Of a DNA stretch of 64,000 bases, positions 1 through 11,760 are shown one piece after another; position 1 is the stretch's first letter; every line of letters starts with the position of its first letter. The DNA is from Hsuehochloa calcarea. Lineage: Eukaryota > Streptophyta > Magnoliopsida > Poales > Poaceae. Both the position numbers and the translations under genes were made by a program. Below the pieces are notes generated by a model, which saw nothing but the letters and a program-made list of their open reading frames with translations, searched no databases and was not told the DNA's origin. Location of the stretch: assembly GCA_036346395.1 (NCBI GenBank), contig CM070601.1, positions 17,667,763 to 17,731,762 on the forward strand. Reading direction: 5' to 3'.

Positions 1-480
1 TTGATATTTGCATATAGGAACCATCAGCAAAACCCCATCGGATCACCCCCATCGGATCACCTGGAAATCAGCAAGCACCAAAGCACAGCGAGAGGATTGA
101 ACCTGGCGCAATGGCGGCCGGCGGAGTTGGGGGAGGAGGACGGCGGCGTCGAGCGGAGGTCGAGGTATGACCGCGGCCAACAGAGGTCGAGGGATGCCGG
201 CGAAGATGGGGGACAAGGATGGTGGCATTGGGCGGAGGAGAGACGACAACGTCGAGCGAAGAAGAGACGGTGGCGTTGAGCGAAGGAGAGATGGCGTCAT
301 ACTTGGAGGGGAATCGAGTGGAGATGGTGGAGGATGACGGTGGTATCGTGCTTGGAGGGGAATTGAGAGGAGAGACGGCGAGCCCTACGGAGGGGAATCG
401 GCTGCAGCAGGCGAGAGGGGAGAGAGAAAAAACGGGGGGGGGAGCCGAAGGGTAGGGGAAAAGAACGGGTGGAGAGGAAA
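1..480. other. GC-rich, purine-biased low-complexity segment
   Basis: The + strand is rich in GGAGG, GGCG and GAG words, and near-repeats such as TTGGAGGGGAAT recur around 303-365. Several overlapping frames stay open on both strands, which is expected from composition alone. No domain or splice-bounded exon is recognised. It may be the edge of a gene or transposon lying left of the window. Confidence 0.4.
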
Positions 481-658
481 AAATGAATAGGTTTGCACTT
501 ATATACGAATTGCATTTTGAGGGTGATTTCAATGAAGTTCACTGGCAAATGAATATTTTATTCTGCAAAAACAAAACAAAAACACATTTCTCATGACTTA
601 CGGTTTTTAGGTTTAAAATAGCTTAAGTTTTTTGTAAGTTGGATAAAAAGGCACCTCT

Positions 659-713
659 TTATTTAGGTTTAGTTTTTTTCTCTTTTAAACTAAAGAAAAA
701 ACCTAAACAAATA
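659..713. repeat. AT-rich foldback
   Basis: An arm starting ATTTAGGTTTAG near 661 is complementary, with small gaps, to an arm ending CCTAAACAAAT near 712. The centre is CTTTTAAACTAAAG. It could be the end of a small MITE. No TSD was identified. Confidence 0.4.
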
Positions 714-718
714 GGGTC

Positions 719-1014
719 TTTCACGGAGCAAGCACAAGCAATTTCCAGAAGCAGATCAGTGACAAGAGTGTGTATAGACTGAGCGTTGTCACTGAATCTG
801 ATACCATTTCTTCGGTTGCTGATCAAGATTCAAGAGGACCAGAATGACCTCTTTTCTTTCGGAACATGCATCACCAGACCTGCTAAGACAGGAAAGTGAT
901 CTCGGATATGTTGGAAGCGAATGCTCAGATGGGATCAATTTTGTGGATCATGAAACTCTGAATGCTGTCACCAGTGGAATGGAGTTTGAGCCAGTGGGGA
1001 ATACTGCAACATAA
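719..1014 (+). pseudogene. Frameshifted C-terminal coding remnant, unknown protein
   Basis: From about 719 one frame reads as ordinary acidic, Ser-rich protein (containing KSVYRLSVVTESDTISSV) until a TGA at 845-847. The next frame, open from ATG 844, continues in the same style (containing RQESDLGYVGSECSDGINF) to a TAA at 1012-1014. A one-base shift therefore joins two parts of what looks like one terminal exon. The codon usage and mixed composition look genuinely coding, unlike the flanks. The family is not recognised and the upstream exons are not seen. The fragment may be a gene piece left behind by a transposon, or the last exon of a gene that starts left of the window. Confidence 0.45.
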
Positions 1015-1902
1015 CTTCTGTTGTGGCAAAGTCTAGGGCTGTGGCAAAGCTCTATAATCTCAAAAATAAAGAGAATAAAATGATTATATGAGTCATTTAT
1101 CATCAATTCAAAATCCAATCATCTTGATTATATGCATTCAAGAAAAACCGAGCTCGAGCCGCTCGCGAGCCGCATCAAAGTCTATAGATACCTCCATGAG
1201 CATTCAAGAATCTGTCTGATGGCAATGCTAAGAATATTGAGGAGAGCAGAGCGAAACTAAACCATAGATAAATGTCCATATATAACAGGCCTCTTGAAGC
1301 CTTTGTCAGTTTCGCAGCGAAGTCAAAAGTGTTTGATGCAAGAGCAGAGGAACTTCTTGTAGCCTTTGTTCATGATGCATGCTTATTTTCTTCTTCTTAT
1401 TTTTATCTGAAGTAATTTGCATTCATCAGATACAAGCATAGTCCGAAACACAAGTATTATATGATTCCATCAATAGATGGTTGAATACTTGCTTGCTGTG
1501 GCACGCATGACATTCCACCACTTGATTCCTGTTTGCTTGTATAAGGTTTTTCAGCTCTGATGCAATCTGGAGCCACACTAGGACAGTGACCAGCTAGTCA
1601 AGAGTTGGATTGGAACTTGGGAATTCTTGTATTATTGTGGGAAGATTCTTTTCCTCGGTTGGAAGCATACTTGGATGCCAACAAAAAGGCTAGCCTTTCA
1701 GTCCCTACTGCCATGTCAGCTACAGCGCGCGCGCGCACTTGCTTCAATGACAAAGCATTTCCCTCTTCGAGTCACACAATTCAAGGGAAAATAGAATAAA
1801 GTCCCCAATCATTCGTGCATGCAGGTAGATTGCTTGCTTGTGCAAGTCCAAAGAATTCCATGCATGCCTGCCTGATCGATTGCCCCATTTCAAGATCAGA
1901 TT
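1015..1902. other. Intergenic sequence with possible short exon relics
   Basis: A short + strand open stretch ends at TAA 1269-1271 (KNIEESRAKLNHR). Another lies near 1308-1380 (FVSFAAKSKVFDARAEELL). Both read like coding sequence but lack clear splice sites. They may be further pieces of the 719-1014 remnant. Nothing else is recognised up to the MITE. Confidence 0.3.
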
Positions 1903-1910
1903 CTTCTGAA

Positions 1911-2077
1911 CAGGGGCGTAGCCACAGCTGGGCCAGGCCTCGGGCCGGCCCAGCGTGTTTTGGTTAAAAAATTAAATTACTACTGTTTTTTTGGGCTAAC
2001 ATTTCGGATTTTAGCTGCCACTTTTAGTTGAGCCTCGGGCCATTGCCTCGGCGGCCCGAGGCCCAGCTCCGCCACTG
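1911..2077. mobile_element. hAT-type MITE with 8-bp TSD
   Basis: The left end is CAGGGGCGTAGCCACAGCTG and the right end, read in reverse complement, is CAGTGGCGGAGCTGGGCC, so the termini are inverted repeats. It is flanked by a perfect 8-bp duplication CTTCTGAA (1903-1910 and 2078-2085), the size expected for hAT elements. At 167 bp it has no coding capacity. Confidence 0.85.
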
Positions 2078-2085
2078 CTTCTGAA

Positions 2086-2294
2086 CTTTCTTCTTGCACA
2101 AGAGATATAGCTTCTGCTACTCGCCGCTCTGGCCACAAAATGGCATCTTGTCACAATGCACGAGAGATTTATCGTTTAAGCCCCATTAATTTGGCTCTGG
2201 ATTAATGAAAAATCTAAACGCAAGACTAACACTTTTTGTTAATATACTGTTGTTTAGTATAGAAATATAAAAAATATTTGGAGGGGGGATTGAA
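2086..2294. other. Unassigned spacer
   Basis: A short AT-rich stretch between the MITE and the family-L LTR. No feature is recognised. Confidence 0.4.
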
Positions 2295-2921
2295 TGATAT
2301 AGTCCCTCTATTATGTGTTAATGATGAGTTTTGGTGATTAATGATAATCGGATTTGTGGGACTGATATTCTCCATGAGTTGGTGTGAAATATGTTTAGCT
2401 TCGGTTAATGATGAAGACTTTAAATGACGTTATGAGTTTATAATCATCAAGTCAAGAGAATGACATCATGAGTTGATGATCATCACAACAAAGACCAGGA
2501 CTTGGAGAGTAGGTAATCATCATCATATGAAAGCTCCAAGATGGTTGTGCAAGACAAATGTAAGTCATTCTATTGGTCTCGGTGTTTGGTTGGAAGACCG
2601 GATTGCTACTATAGATTATCGTACTATTAAGATAAGGTCTTATCTAGTAGTTTGAGTCTCATCATGTGTTAATAGCTTAATCCCTCTTACTATGACTCTT
2701 TTAGACATGATAATATTGTTTGTAAATGTATTTTGCAAATAGTTAAAACTCATACATTTACTTTTCGAAGCATAAGATTATAATTTGCAAATGTGTTTTG
2801 TAAATGGCATAAGACTATAATTTACAAATGAGTTTTGGAAATGGTTCAAGTCCATGCGTCTACTCCTTGTGGCATGATACTAAAGTTTGCAAATGTGTTT
2901 TGTAAATATTTGAGGTTCATG

Positions 2922-5900
2922 CAGACTTGGCCAAATGGGTAACCTGGCCCAGTACGGCACGGGCACGACCCATCCAGATACGGCCCGACTATTGGAAGGG
3001 TCGTTCTGGGCTGGGCCACGTACCGAGGAGCAAGCCCAAGCACGGCCCGTTGGAGCTTCGTGTTGTATCAGGCCGGCACGAGCACATTTGGCCCATCGAG
3101 CCAGGTCTGGCCCGTTTGGTCCGTCAGAACAAAAAAAAATCCAAAAAAATTATACAAATATGTATAATTCAGAAGTAGACATGAAAATTTAAAAAAAATA
3201 AGACAATCATATTGAAAATGTAATAAAGAGCTTTATTAATGTCCAACTGACTGCCTCGTTAAAACCTTCGCCAAGTAAAAAAACTCAAATTGAGAAAACC
3301 TGGGCAAAGGAAAAAGAGTGCAACCTATAGCTCTACAAATTCTACATACATGATACATCCTTGTTCTATGTGTTGGTGTTATTGTCTAAGTGCAGATTTT
3401 CGAACACCTCCGACAACTATGAATTTTTCACAGAGTGTTGTGTTCGTGAATGAACTTGTTCCCAGTCCTTCACAAATAGAAGTAACTCTATCATTCCACT
3501 TGTGAGACTTGTTCTTCTCTCCTCCAACATTCTCCTCCAACATTCTTTCAGAGAGACTGAAAGCAGACTCGTAGAAAACCGTCGAGACAGGAACAGTTAA
3601 CACATCACGTACAAGTATGAATAGCACAAGATATGTTAACTTATGGGCTTGCCGCCATTGCAAGATTTTAGAAGCCTTCCCAGTTGAAATCCACTGTATC
3701 GATGTCCAGATAGGTGGATAGTTCCCCGCTCCTTGTGGGTCTTGACTGAGCAGGCTGCGGTGTAGAAGAAGAAGACCTGGACCTAGAGGAAGAGGTACCA
3801 AAGATCTTTCCCCACATATTTGTCTTGCTACTTGAGGCGAGTACTACTGGAGATCGTTGCGAGCAGACTCCCCGGAACTTATTTTCATACTTTTGGTAAA
3901 CCTCGTATAACTGAGAACGAACTTATGCAAAATTGTCAACATACTCTAGTCCTGTAGTATCACTAAGAAGTTCAAGTACACTACCAAATGCATCAAGTTT
4001 ACCCCTAGGATCTAAAAAATGCAAATGCATATAGGTAAGGGGTTTCTCTCCAATATTTAAGGTATTTAGATTTCATGGAAACATTAGCATGAGGTAAGTA
4101 GAGTTCCACCTTACCTCTATGTCCAAACCAAACTTTCTTGGATGTGCACCCATCGCCCTACAAAAGTTCTTATATTGTGCTATTATTAGTTAGAATTATT
4201 CAAGAAATAAATCGCATCGCGAAAAGCTTTAATATACGAACTCAGCCTCTTCAAACCACGTTTGACTATAAGGTTGATAATATGACAAGCGCATCATTGA
4301 TGTAGCAAGAAGGAATTAGCATATGTACTCAACACTGGAGTAAGAATGTCCAGTGCCCTAGAGTTTGAAGTAGCATTGTCTAAAATAATTGAGAATATTT
4401 TGTCTGTAAGACCAAAGTCTTCCACGACTTTCATAGTACAGTTCGCAATATTTCCACCTGTGTGTGCTATGTCAATTAATGTCAAACCTATACTCCTTTT
4501 CTCCATTACCCGTCGTCATTAACATAATGCGCAACCACACTAAGATAATCCTATCTAACCCGACCACTCCATATATCCGAGGTCAGGGCCACCGAAAATT
4601 TGCACGTAGTAAATAGTAATTTATTTTATTACGGTGTTCATTGTAGTATTTTATTAGATCCCTAGTTGTTGTCTATCTAGAAAAAAAAAAATCTAGGATT
4701 ATGCGCAGTCCTAATGTAATTTTGGAAAGAAGCAGACTCGCCAAAGCCTAACGGTAAATCCTTAGAAGCAATTAAACGACAGAGAGATTGGTGGGCTACC
4801 TGAGGATCGTAGTTCCAGCTACGTACTGTACCGTCGGGGTTCTATTGCAGCTACGTCTGCCTCACCACCAATCCTTGTTTCGCCTTATATCTTATAGCAT
4901 GTCTTTGCAATTGCCCCGTTCCACCTGTAGACTTTGCAGATAATTCATTGTGACAAATTTAATAAATATCATATGGTACCTCATTTTCTGCTGCATCTTG
5001 CTTGGTTGTTCTGTTGAAATTCTCCCACACTCCCGATGTAGACAGTCTCGACCTCTTTGCTCCAGTTGCCGTGGAGCCTGATGCTGCTATAGAGCCTGGT
5101 GATGGAACTTCCGGTTGGCTTGAGGCAGCCGCAGCCGCCTCTATGGAAACAATTTCCTTCGGTGAAAGTTCGTAATCACCAAGAGAAAAGATGTCGTAAG
5201 GACTGTCCATAACGAAAACTGCAAAATCAAAACTAACACGATTACTACTTTCATATTAGCATAACAAATACTAAAAATAAAAATATGAAAAAAATAGTAT
5301 TGTACCTCTTTCGCTGACTTGCTGCTGAAAATTGAAATTTTCAAATTTTGGCACAATATTTTTGAATTTTGCCAAATTAGCTCAACACGAATTTGAATTT
5401 GCACAACAGAATCACAAAGAGAGAATGGAGAATGAAGGAGTGCTAAATGAAGGGGTATGGTGGCTATTTATAGAGAAAAAAATAGCATTTTTTAATTTTT
5501 TTGCTATTTTTAAAGACCCCAATGGTAAAAAATGGCTAAAATCCACAACAACCAGATTTTTTCGGACCGTGCCATGCCAGGAACGGCCCACGAGCACGGC
5601 ACGACCCAACTGCATAGAACCTACCCGGCCTGCCCCACCTGCCCCGCTACCTGCCTCGTCCCTTCTTCTCCCGTCTGCCTTGCCTGCATGCGTGTCGCAG
5701 TAGTACCGCATGAGACGCACTGCCGCGGTGCTGCCTCCTCGCCGCCCCGCCGCCTCCTCACCTCCTCACCGCCAAGCTGCCTCCTCGTTGCACATCCTCT
5801 CCTCCTCACCGCCGAGCTGCCTCTCCTCGCCTCCTCCTCGTCCGCAACGGCGCAACGCCGACGGCCCGACGCCGAGCCGCCTCCTCGATCCTCGTCTGCA

Positions 5901-6378
5901 CCGCCTCCTCGCCTCCTCGTCGGCAATGCTAATGCTGAGCCGCCTCCTCATCTTGTCTGCACCACCAGCACCGGCCACCGAGCCGCCTTCTCGCTTCCCC
6001 GACCCTCTCTTCTCTCTCTGCTCCGGCCTTCTCCCGCGCCACCGGCTGTTCTTCCACTCCTCCTCCCGGACCTCCAGGGTCCCTCCAAGTCCCGTCTCTC
6101 GCGCTGCCCAGCCCTTCTTCCTCTGCGCCAGCGCGGACGCACGGCACCACTAGCGTTGGCACTCCAGGCCGCTCGGGTCGTGCCGTGCCTACCTGGATCG
6201 TGCCATGCCTGGCATGGCCCAACATTGTTCTTGCCGTGCCGAGGTGGCGGCCTGACGCACGCCCAGCTCGTGCTACGCCAAAGACTGACCTATGAACAGA
6301 TATGTGTTGTGCGTGCACAGGCACGCCTCTGATGTCGTGCCGGGCGGCCCGTGAGGCCCACCCATTTGGCCAACACTA
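2922..6378 (-). mobile_element. hAT element 1 inserted in the family-L LTR
   Basis: The left end is CAGACTTGGCCAAATGGG (2922-2939). The right end in reverse complement is TAGTGTTGGCCAAATGGG (6361-6378). The flanks GGTTCATG (2914-2921) and GGTCCATG (6379-6386) form an 8-bp TSD with one mismatch. The subterminal zones are rich in CGGGC/GGCACG words, and about 5590-6330 is a CCTCCTCG-rich leader. The transposase relic is on -. Its sequence mirrors hAT element 2 in the opposite orientation. Confidence 0.85.
3379..5210 (-). pseudogene. Decayed hAT transposase (BED finger / hAT dimerisation type)
   Basis: The order on - is an N-terminal piece from the ATG at 5210 (MDSPYDIFSLGDYELSPKE) through 4959, a central RNase H-like piece 4506-4294 (DFGLTDKIFSIILDNATSN), and the C-terminal hAT dimerisation region near 3640-3500 (TVPVSTVFYESAFSLSERML). 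Stops and frameshifts separate the pieces, so no functional transposase can be made. All pieces match the copy at 9238-11414. The family resembles plant RICESLEEPER-like hAT transposases. Confidence 0.8.
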
Positions 6379-7456
6379 GGTCCATGTATCTAATCTTTGT
6401 GACATAGGACTATAATTTTCAAATGGTTGAAGTTCATGCATCTTTGCTTTGGAAATCAAAAACTTAATTGAACTCAATATTTCAGCATAGGACAGACATG
6501 TTTGGGAGTACCCTAGAGATGTCTGATGTTTCTAGAGAGCTCAGTTATGTGTTTGTTAGTATATGTGTTTTTCCTGATTTTGTGAGTAACAACTAGTTTC
6601 TTGCATACGGGATATATAAGCTTGGTTTGGGGATCTATATCCAGGTTGTAGACACCCCTATTTCGCTCTCTTAAACTAGTGTGAGCTTTTCCTCTCAATT
6701 GTGCATGTGTTGCACCTTATGAGTTAGGAGAGAGAGGCCTCTAGCTGCATGTGTTGCATCTAGAGATGGATTGAGTATCCAGTTGTGCTTGTGTAGCACT
6801 TGGTGAGGGTCCAACAAGAGGCTTAGCATGTTACTCTTGGTGGTTGCCGTCACCTAGATGGCTTGGAGGAGTCCCGCCCGGCAATCTCTATAAGCAACTT
6901 GTGAAGAGGCCCGGTGTGGTTGTGAAGGTTGGAGCTCACCTACTCGGAGGGGTAAGCAGCTACCACTCGTGAATTCTAGTTGTTTGGCTTAATTCGTAGA
7001 GCCAGTTCAAATCGTTTGAGCTTACCTTAACGTGTATTATGGGAGACCGATAAGTCTCCGAACACCACGGTAAAAATATTGTTGTGTCATTGTGATTTGC
7101 TCTTTTGTGCTTTACTTCGTGCAATTTACATATTTAGAATTAAATTGCTTACTTGTCATCCTATGATTGCAAACCTTGATGCAAACATAGATTGTTGGTG
7201 CACATAGGTGAGATTAGTTCATGTAGGCTTTAATTATGCAAAACTAATTTGATTTACACTTTCGTACATAAAACTCGGTTTCACCCAAAAGAGATTTAAA
7301 ACCCACTTATTAACCCCCTCTAGTCAACCTCCTAGGTCTTACATTCGTTCGTGACAAAGAAACCCTTGATTCCACTATAGGCAACTGCCACTGACTAATT
7401 AGTGATCACAAAACAAAAGCAAAATGGATGCCAGTAATTGTATTTCCAATGAATGG

Positions 7457-8021
7457 CCACCATTTCTGGAAATAAGCATAGGACACGTAGAGGAAGATGG
7501 TACGGGTCCAGCGGGACGCTTGGCCGCCCTTCGCATGCTCACGGCAAAACGCCTGGCCTTTTCCTTGTGTTCAGCCGTGTGATTTCCCCATTTTAAAGTT
7601 TCGGATGTGAAAACTACTCAAACGGCCACCATTTCCAAAAATAAGCTAAGGGCATGTCGAGGGTGAGAGTGTGGGTCCTGCGGGCTGCTTGGACACCCCT
7701 TCATGCACTTGTGGCAAAATGCCTGACCTTTTCCTCTTGTCCGGCTGTGCGATTTTCACGCTTCTATGTTTCACATGTGAAAATTGCTTATAGAGCAACG
7801 ACACGGGTCCAGCGGGCCGCTCGGACGCCCATTCGTGCGCTCGTGGACGTTTTGCATGCAAAATCTACCCGAACGACTACCATTTCTGGAAGTAAGTATA
7901 AGGTGTGTAGAGGGAGACAACGCGGGTCCAGCGGGCCACTCAACTGCCCCGATTTCACATTCCACACGTGAAAACTGCCCCTACAGCCACCATTCCCGGA
8001 AGTAAGCATATGACGCGTAGA
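7457..8021. repeat. Degenerate tandem repeat, units of ~110-250 bp
   Basis: Units begin CCACCATTTCTGGAAATAAG (7457), CCACCATTTCCAAAAATAAG (7626), CTACCATTTCTGGAAGTAAG (7877) and CCACCATTCCCGGAAGTAAG (7986). Between them recur GGGTCCAGCGGGCCGCT, GCTC-TGGCAAAA-GCC and TTTCACATGTGAAAA-like words. Unit lengths vary by internal deletion. The array resumes at ~11475 after hAT element 2. Confidence 0.65.
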
Positions 8022-11000
8022 TAGTGCTGCCCAGATGGGCCGTGCCTGCCGGGCCGACCCGAGGCACGGCACTGTAGGCCCAGCCCAAAGGTCCAGCACA
8101 GCCCATCTAGCCCGAGCGCTGGAGGGAGGTGAGGATGTGAGGCTGGGGCGGCGCTGGAGTGGAGGAAGGTGCCGGTGGCCCAGCGCTGAGGGAGGTGTGG
8201 CCGTGAGGGGAGGCAGTGCCGGCGCTGAGGCCTGAGGGGGCGGAGGGGAGTAGGGGGCTAAGGGATCCGCCGAGCCGGGAGGAGAGGAGGACGGGAGTGC
8301 CGGGGCGGGAGGAGAGGAGGCGAGGTAGGCCATGAGCGGGTGCAGGCGGGCGGCGTCGACACTGTGGGAGGAGCGACCGAGAGGCCATAAGGAGGCGGCG
8401 CCGGCGCTGAGGGAGGTGGGGCCGTGAGTTTGTGAGGAGAGGCGGGCGAAGGGGAGCCGAGAGGAGAGGTGCTTGGGAGGGGAAGCGTCGCTGTGGGTGG
8501 AGAGCCACGAGGAGGCATCGTCGGCACTGAGGGAGGTGATGAGATGGAGCTGGCGCTGAGGGAGGTGAGGAGGTGGAGCCGGCGCTGAGCCGCTGAGGAA
8601 GGTGAGGAGGTGGCGTCGACGCTGAGGGAGGTGAGGAGGTGGAGCGCCGCGGTCCGCGGAGGGAGGAGGTGGCGTCGCAGGCAGCAGGCCGGCGCGGAGG
8701 GACCGAGTGAGGCAGAGCGTAAGAGCCGCGGAGGGGCGATAGTGTTGTGGCACTGCCTAATACTGCACGTGGCAGTTGGCACGGGCGGACAAAGGCGAGG
8801 GTAGAAGAAGGGGAGCGGGGCAGGCCGGGTGGGCTCGTGGGCCATGCCTGACATGACACAGCACGAGAAGAATATGGTCGTTGGGGTATTTTGCCCGTTT
8901 TTTGTGACCGTTTTTTTACCGTTTTAGTCATAAAAATAGCAAAAAAAAAATCAAAAAAAATTGATTTTTTAAATTAGTAGCTACCATGCCCCCCTCATTC
9001 AGAACCCCTTCATTCTCCATTCTCTCTTTGAAATTCTGTTGTGCAAATTCAAATTCGTGTTGAGATAATTTGGCAAAATGCAAAAAAAATTATGCTCAAA
9101 TTTGAAAAATTCAATTTTCAGCAGCAAGTCAGCGAAAGATATACAATACTATTTTTTTTGCATATTTTTATTGTTGGTGCTTGTTATGCTAAAATGAAAG
9201 TAGTAATAGTGTTAATTTCGATTTTGCAGTTTTCCTTATGGACAGTCCTTACAACAGCTTTTCTCTTTGTGATTACGGTCTTTCACCCAAGGAAATTGTG
9301 TCCATAGAGGCGGCTGCGGCTGCCTCAAGCCAACCGAAGGTTTCACATGAAGTTCCGTTATCAGGCTCCACGGCAGCATCAGGCTCCATGACAATCAGAG
9401 CAAAGAGGCCAAAACCATCTATATTGAGAGTGTGGGAGAATTTCGATAGGGCAACCAAGCAAGATGTAGTGGAAAATGAGATACCACATGTTATTTGTAA
9501 AATTTATCACAATGAATTATCTGCAAAGTCTACAGGTTGAACGTGGCACTTGCAAATACATGCTACAAGTGTAAGGCGAAGCAAGGATTGGTGATGAAGC
9601 AGACGTAGTTACAATACAACCCTGACGGTACGTCACGTAGTTGGGACTACGATCCTCAGGTAGCCCGTCAATCTCTCTGTAGTTTAATTGCTTCTGAGGA
9701 TCTACCGTTAGTTTTTGGCGAGTCTACTGCTTTCCAAAATTACATTACGACTACGCATAATCCTAGATTTTCTTCGTTTCTAGACAGACAACAACTAGAG
9801 ATCTAATAAATTACTACAATGAACGATGTAAAAAAAATAAAGAACTACATGCACATTTTTTGTGACCCTAACCTCATACATATGGAGTGGTCGGGTTAGG
9901 GAGGATTACATTAGTGTGGTTGCATATTATGTTAATGACGACTGGATAATGGAGAAACAGATTATAGGTTTGGAATTAATTGATGTAGCACATACATGTG
10001 AGAATATTGTGAACTATATTATCAAAGTCGTGGAAGACTTTGGTCTTACAGACAAAATATTCTCAATTACTTTAGACAACGCCGCTTCAAACTCTAAGGC
10101 CATGGACATTCTTACTCCAGTGTTGAGTACATACGCCGATTCCTTCTTGCTACATCAACGATGTAATTATCATATTATCAACCTTATAGTCAAATGTGGT
10201 TTGAAGAGGTTGAGTATGTATATTAAATCTTTTCACGATGTGATTTCTTTCTTGAATAATTCTAATGTAAGAATAACACAATATAAGAACTTCTGCAGGG
10301 CGATGGGTGTATGTCTAAGAAAATTCGGTTTGGACATGGAGGTAAGGTGGGACTCTACTTACCTCATGCTTAAGAGTTTTTTACCATACGATAGCACTTT
10401 TTCTGTTTTTATTCAAATGCACTATCAGAGCGCTGATGGTAGTATGCTATTTATTGAGCAACAGTGGTTCATTACTGACAAGATACTAAGATTTTTTTTA
10501 AAAAAATTATGGGGCCACTGTCGCTTTGTCCGCTGCGTACTCTCCAACATGTCCTCTCATTGTCCATATCATTTTACATATTGCCACTCAATTGAAAATG
10601 TATAAAAATGACTTAGTTTTACGCGATGCTATTGTTTCCATGAAATCTAAATATTTCAAATATTGGAGGAAAATCCCTTACCTATATGCATTTGAATTTC
10701 TTTTAGATCCTAGAGGTAAAGTCGATGCATATGATAGTGTACTTGATCTTTTTAGTGATGCTACAAGGTTAGATTATACTGACTATTTTGCAGAAGTTCA
10801 TCTCGGTTATACGAGGTTTACCAAAGTTATAAAAATAAATTCCGGGGAGTTCCGCTCGCAACGACCTCTAGTAGCCCCCGCCTCAAGTAGCAAGATAAAT
10901 ATGTGGGGTAAGATCTTCGGTGCCTCTTCCTCCAGATCCAGATCTTCTTCTTCTACACCACAACTTGCTCAGCCAAGACTCAAAAGGAGCAGGGAACTAT

Positions 11001-11475
11001 CAACTTTTCTGGATAGCAATATGGTGGATTTCAACTCAAGAGGCTTCGAAAATCTTGCAATGGTGGTAAGCCCATAAGTTAACATATCTTGTACTATTCA
11101 TACTTGCACGTGATGTGTTTACTATTCCTGTCTCGACGGTTTCCTCTGAGTCTGTTTTCAGTCTTTCTGGAAGAATATTAGAGGAGGAAAGAACAAGTCT
11201 CACAAGTGAGATAGTGGAGATACTTTTATCTATGAAGGACTGGGAACAAGCTGATTTACGAACACAACACTCTGTAGAAAATCCAGAGTTGTCGGAAGTA
11301 TTCAAAAATCTGTACTTAGACAATGACACAAACACACAGAACGAAGATGTATCATGTAACTCCAACAAGCCGTGCCTGGGTTGCCTCCCCGGCACGTGGG
11401 CCAACGCAGTATAGCCCATCTAATAGCCAGACCGGAACGAGCTGTGTCTATATGGGTCGTGCTCGTACCGGACCG
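8022..11475 (+). mobile_element. hAT element 2, right end truncated
   Basis: The left TIR is TAGTGCTGCCCAGATGGG (8022-8039), related to the ends of element 1. A GC-rich leader (8040-8870), an AT-rich 5' zone and a transposase relic follow. The right subterminal zone (11370-11475) aligns with the matching zone of element 1 (AACAAGCCGTGC...ATGGGTCGTGC...TACCGGACC) but stops before the terminal CCCATTTGG block, where tandem-repeat sequence begins. No TSD is found, as expected if one end is lost. Confidence 0.75.
9238..11414 (+). pseudogene. hAT transposase pseudogene
   Basis: The ATG at 9238 opens MDSPYNSFSLCDYGLSPKE. A BED-type finger follows at ~9400-9640 (PHVICKIYHNELS, then WHLQIHAT after an in-frame TGA at 9538-9540). 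One expected zinc-binding Cys in the first half appears replaced. The RNase H-like/DUF4413 core spans 9862-10605, with a frameshift near 10500-10520 shown by overlapping frames, and continues 10526-11077. The hAT C-terminal dimerisation motif (PVSTVSSESVFSLSGR) is at ~11127-11175 in another frame. At least three lesions make it non-functional. It is less damaged than the element 1 copy. Confidence 0.85.
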
Positions 11476-11760
11476 AGCTTGACCGTCCCTTCGCGCGCTC
11501 GCGGCAAAACACCCGGCCTTTTCCGGTGTTTGGTCATGTGATTTTCCCGTTTTCACGTGAAATTGCCTCTTATAGCCAATATTTAATAGCTGAGCCGGAA
11601 CGAACCGTGGTTAGATTATTCGTGCCCGTGCCGAGTCGGACTCGACCGTCCCTTCGCGTGCTCGTGGCAAAACACCCGACCTTTTCTCATGTTCGGCCAT
11701 GTGATTTCCCCGTTTTCACGTGTCGTGCTCGAAAATTGCCCTCGTAGCCACCATTTTCGA
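11421..11760. repeat. Tandem duplication joining a hAT end to the satellite unit
   Basis: The segment starting AATAGCCAGACCGGAACGAG (~11421) and running through GACCGTCCCTTCGCGCGCTC to TTATAGCC (~11577) is repeated from AATAGCTGAGCCGGAACGAA (~11587) through GACCGTCCCTTCGCGTGCTC to CGTAGCC. The first half of each unit is hAT subterminal sequence and the second half is the 7457-8021 tandem repeat. The hAT/satellite junction must therefore have formed before the duplication. Confidence 0.6.

Larger units (their letters stand above)
2295..7343 (+). mobile_element. Degraded solo LTR, family L, split by a hAT element
   Basis: The parts 2295-2921 and 6379-7343 align in order with the younger family-L LTR at 34170-36959. 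Shared blocks include the start TATGTGTTAATGATGAG, GGTCTCGGTGTTTGGTTGG, the repeated GCAAATGTGTTTTG words, the block ending in GTCTCCGAACACCACGGTAA, and the terminal CTTACA. The copy is about 1.6 kb without the hAT insertion against 2.8 kb for the younger copy, so it lacks internal parts. The TG...ACA ends are visible but no convincing 5-bp TSD remains. No internal retrotransposon coding region is attached. Confidence 0.7.

Noticed and set aside
5532..6332. 266-aa + frame and overlapping frames on both strands
   Set aside because: Pro/Ser/Arg-rich, low complexity, in all frames of the CCTCCTCG-rich leader of hAT element 1. Composition keeps frames open; no domain.
7788..8931. 321-aa, 274-aa and 198-aa minus-strand frames
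   Set aside because: They lie in the GAGGTGAGGAGG-type leader of hAT element 2 and part of the tandem repeat. Long in several frames at once, repetitive, no conserved motif.
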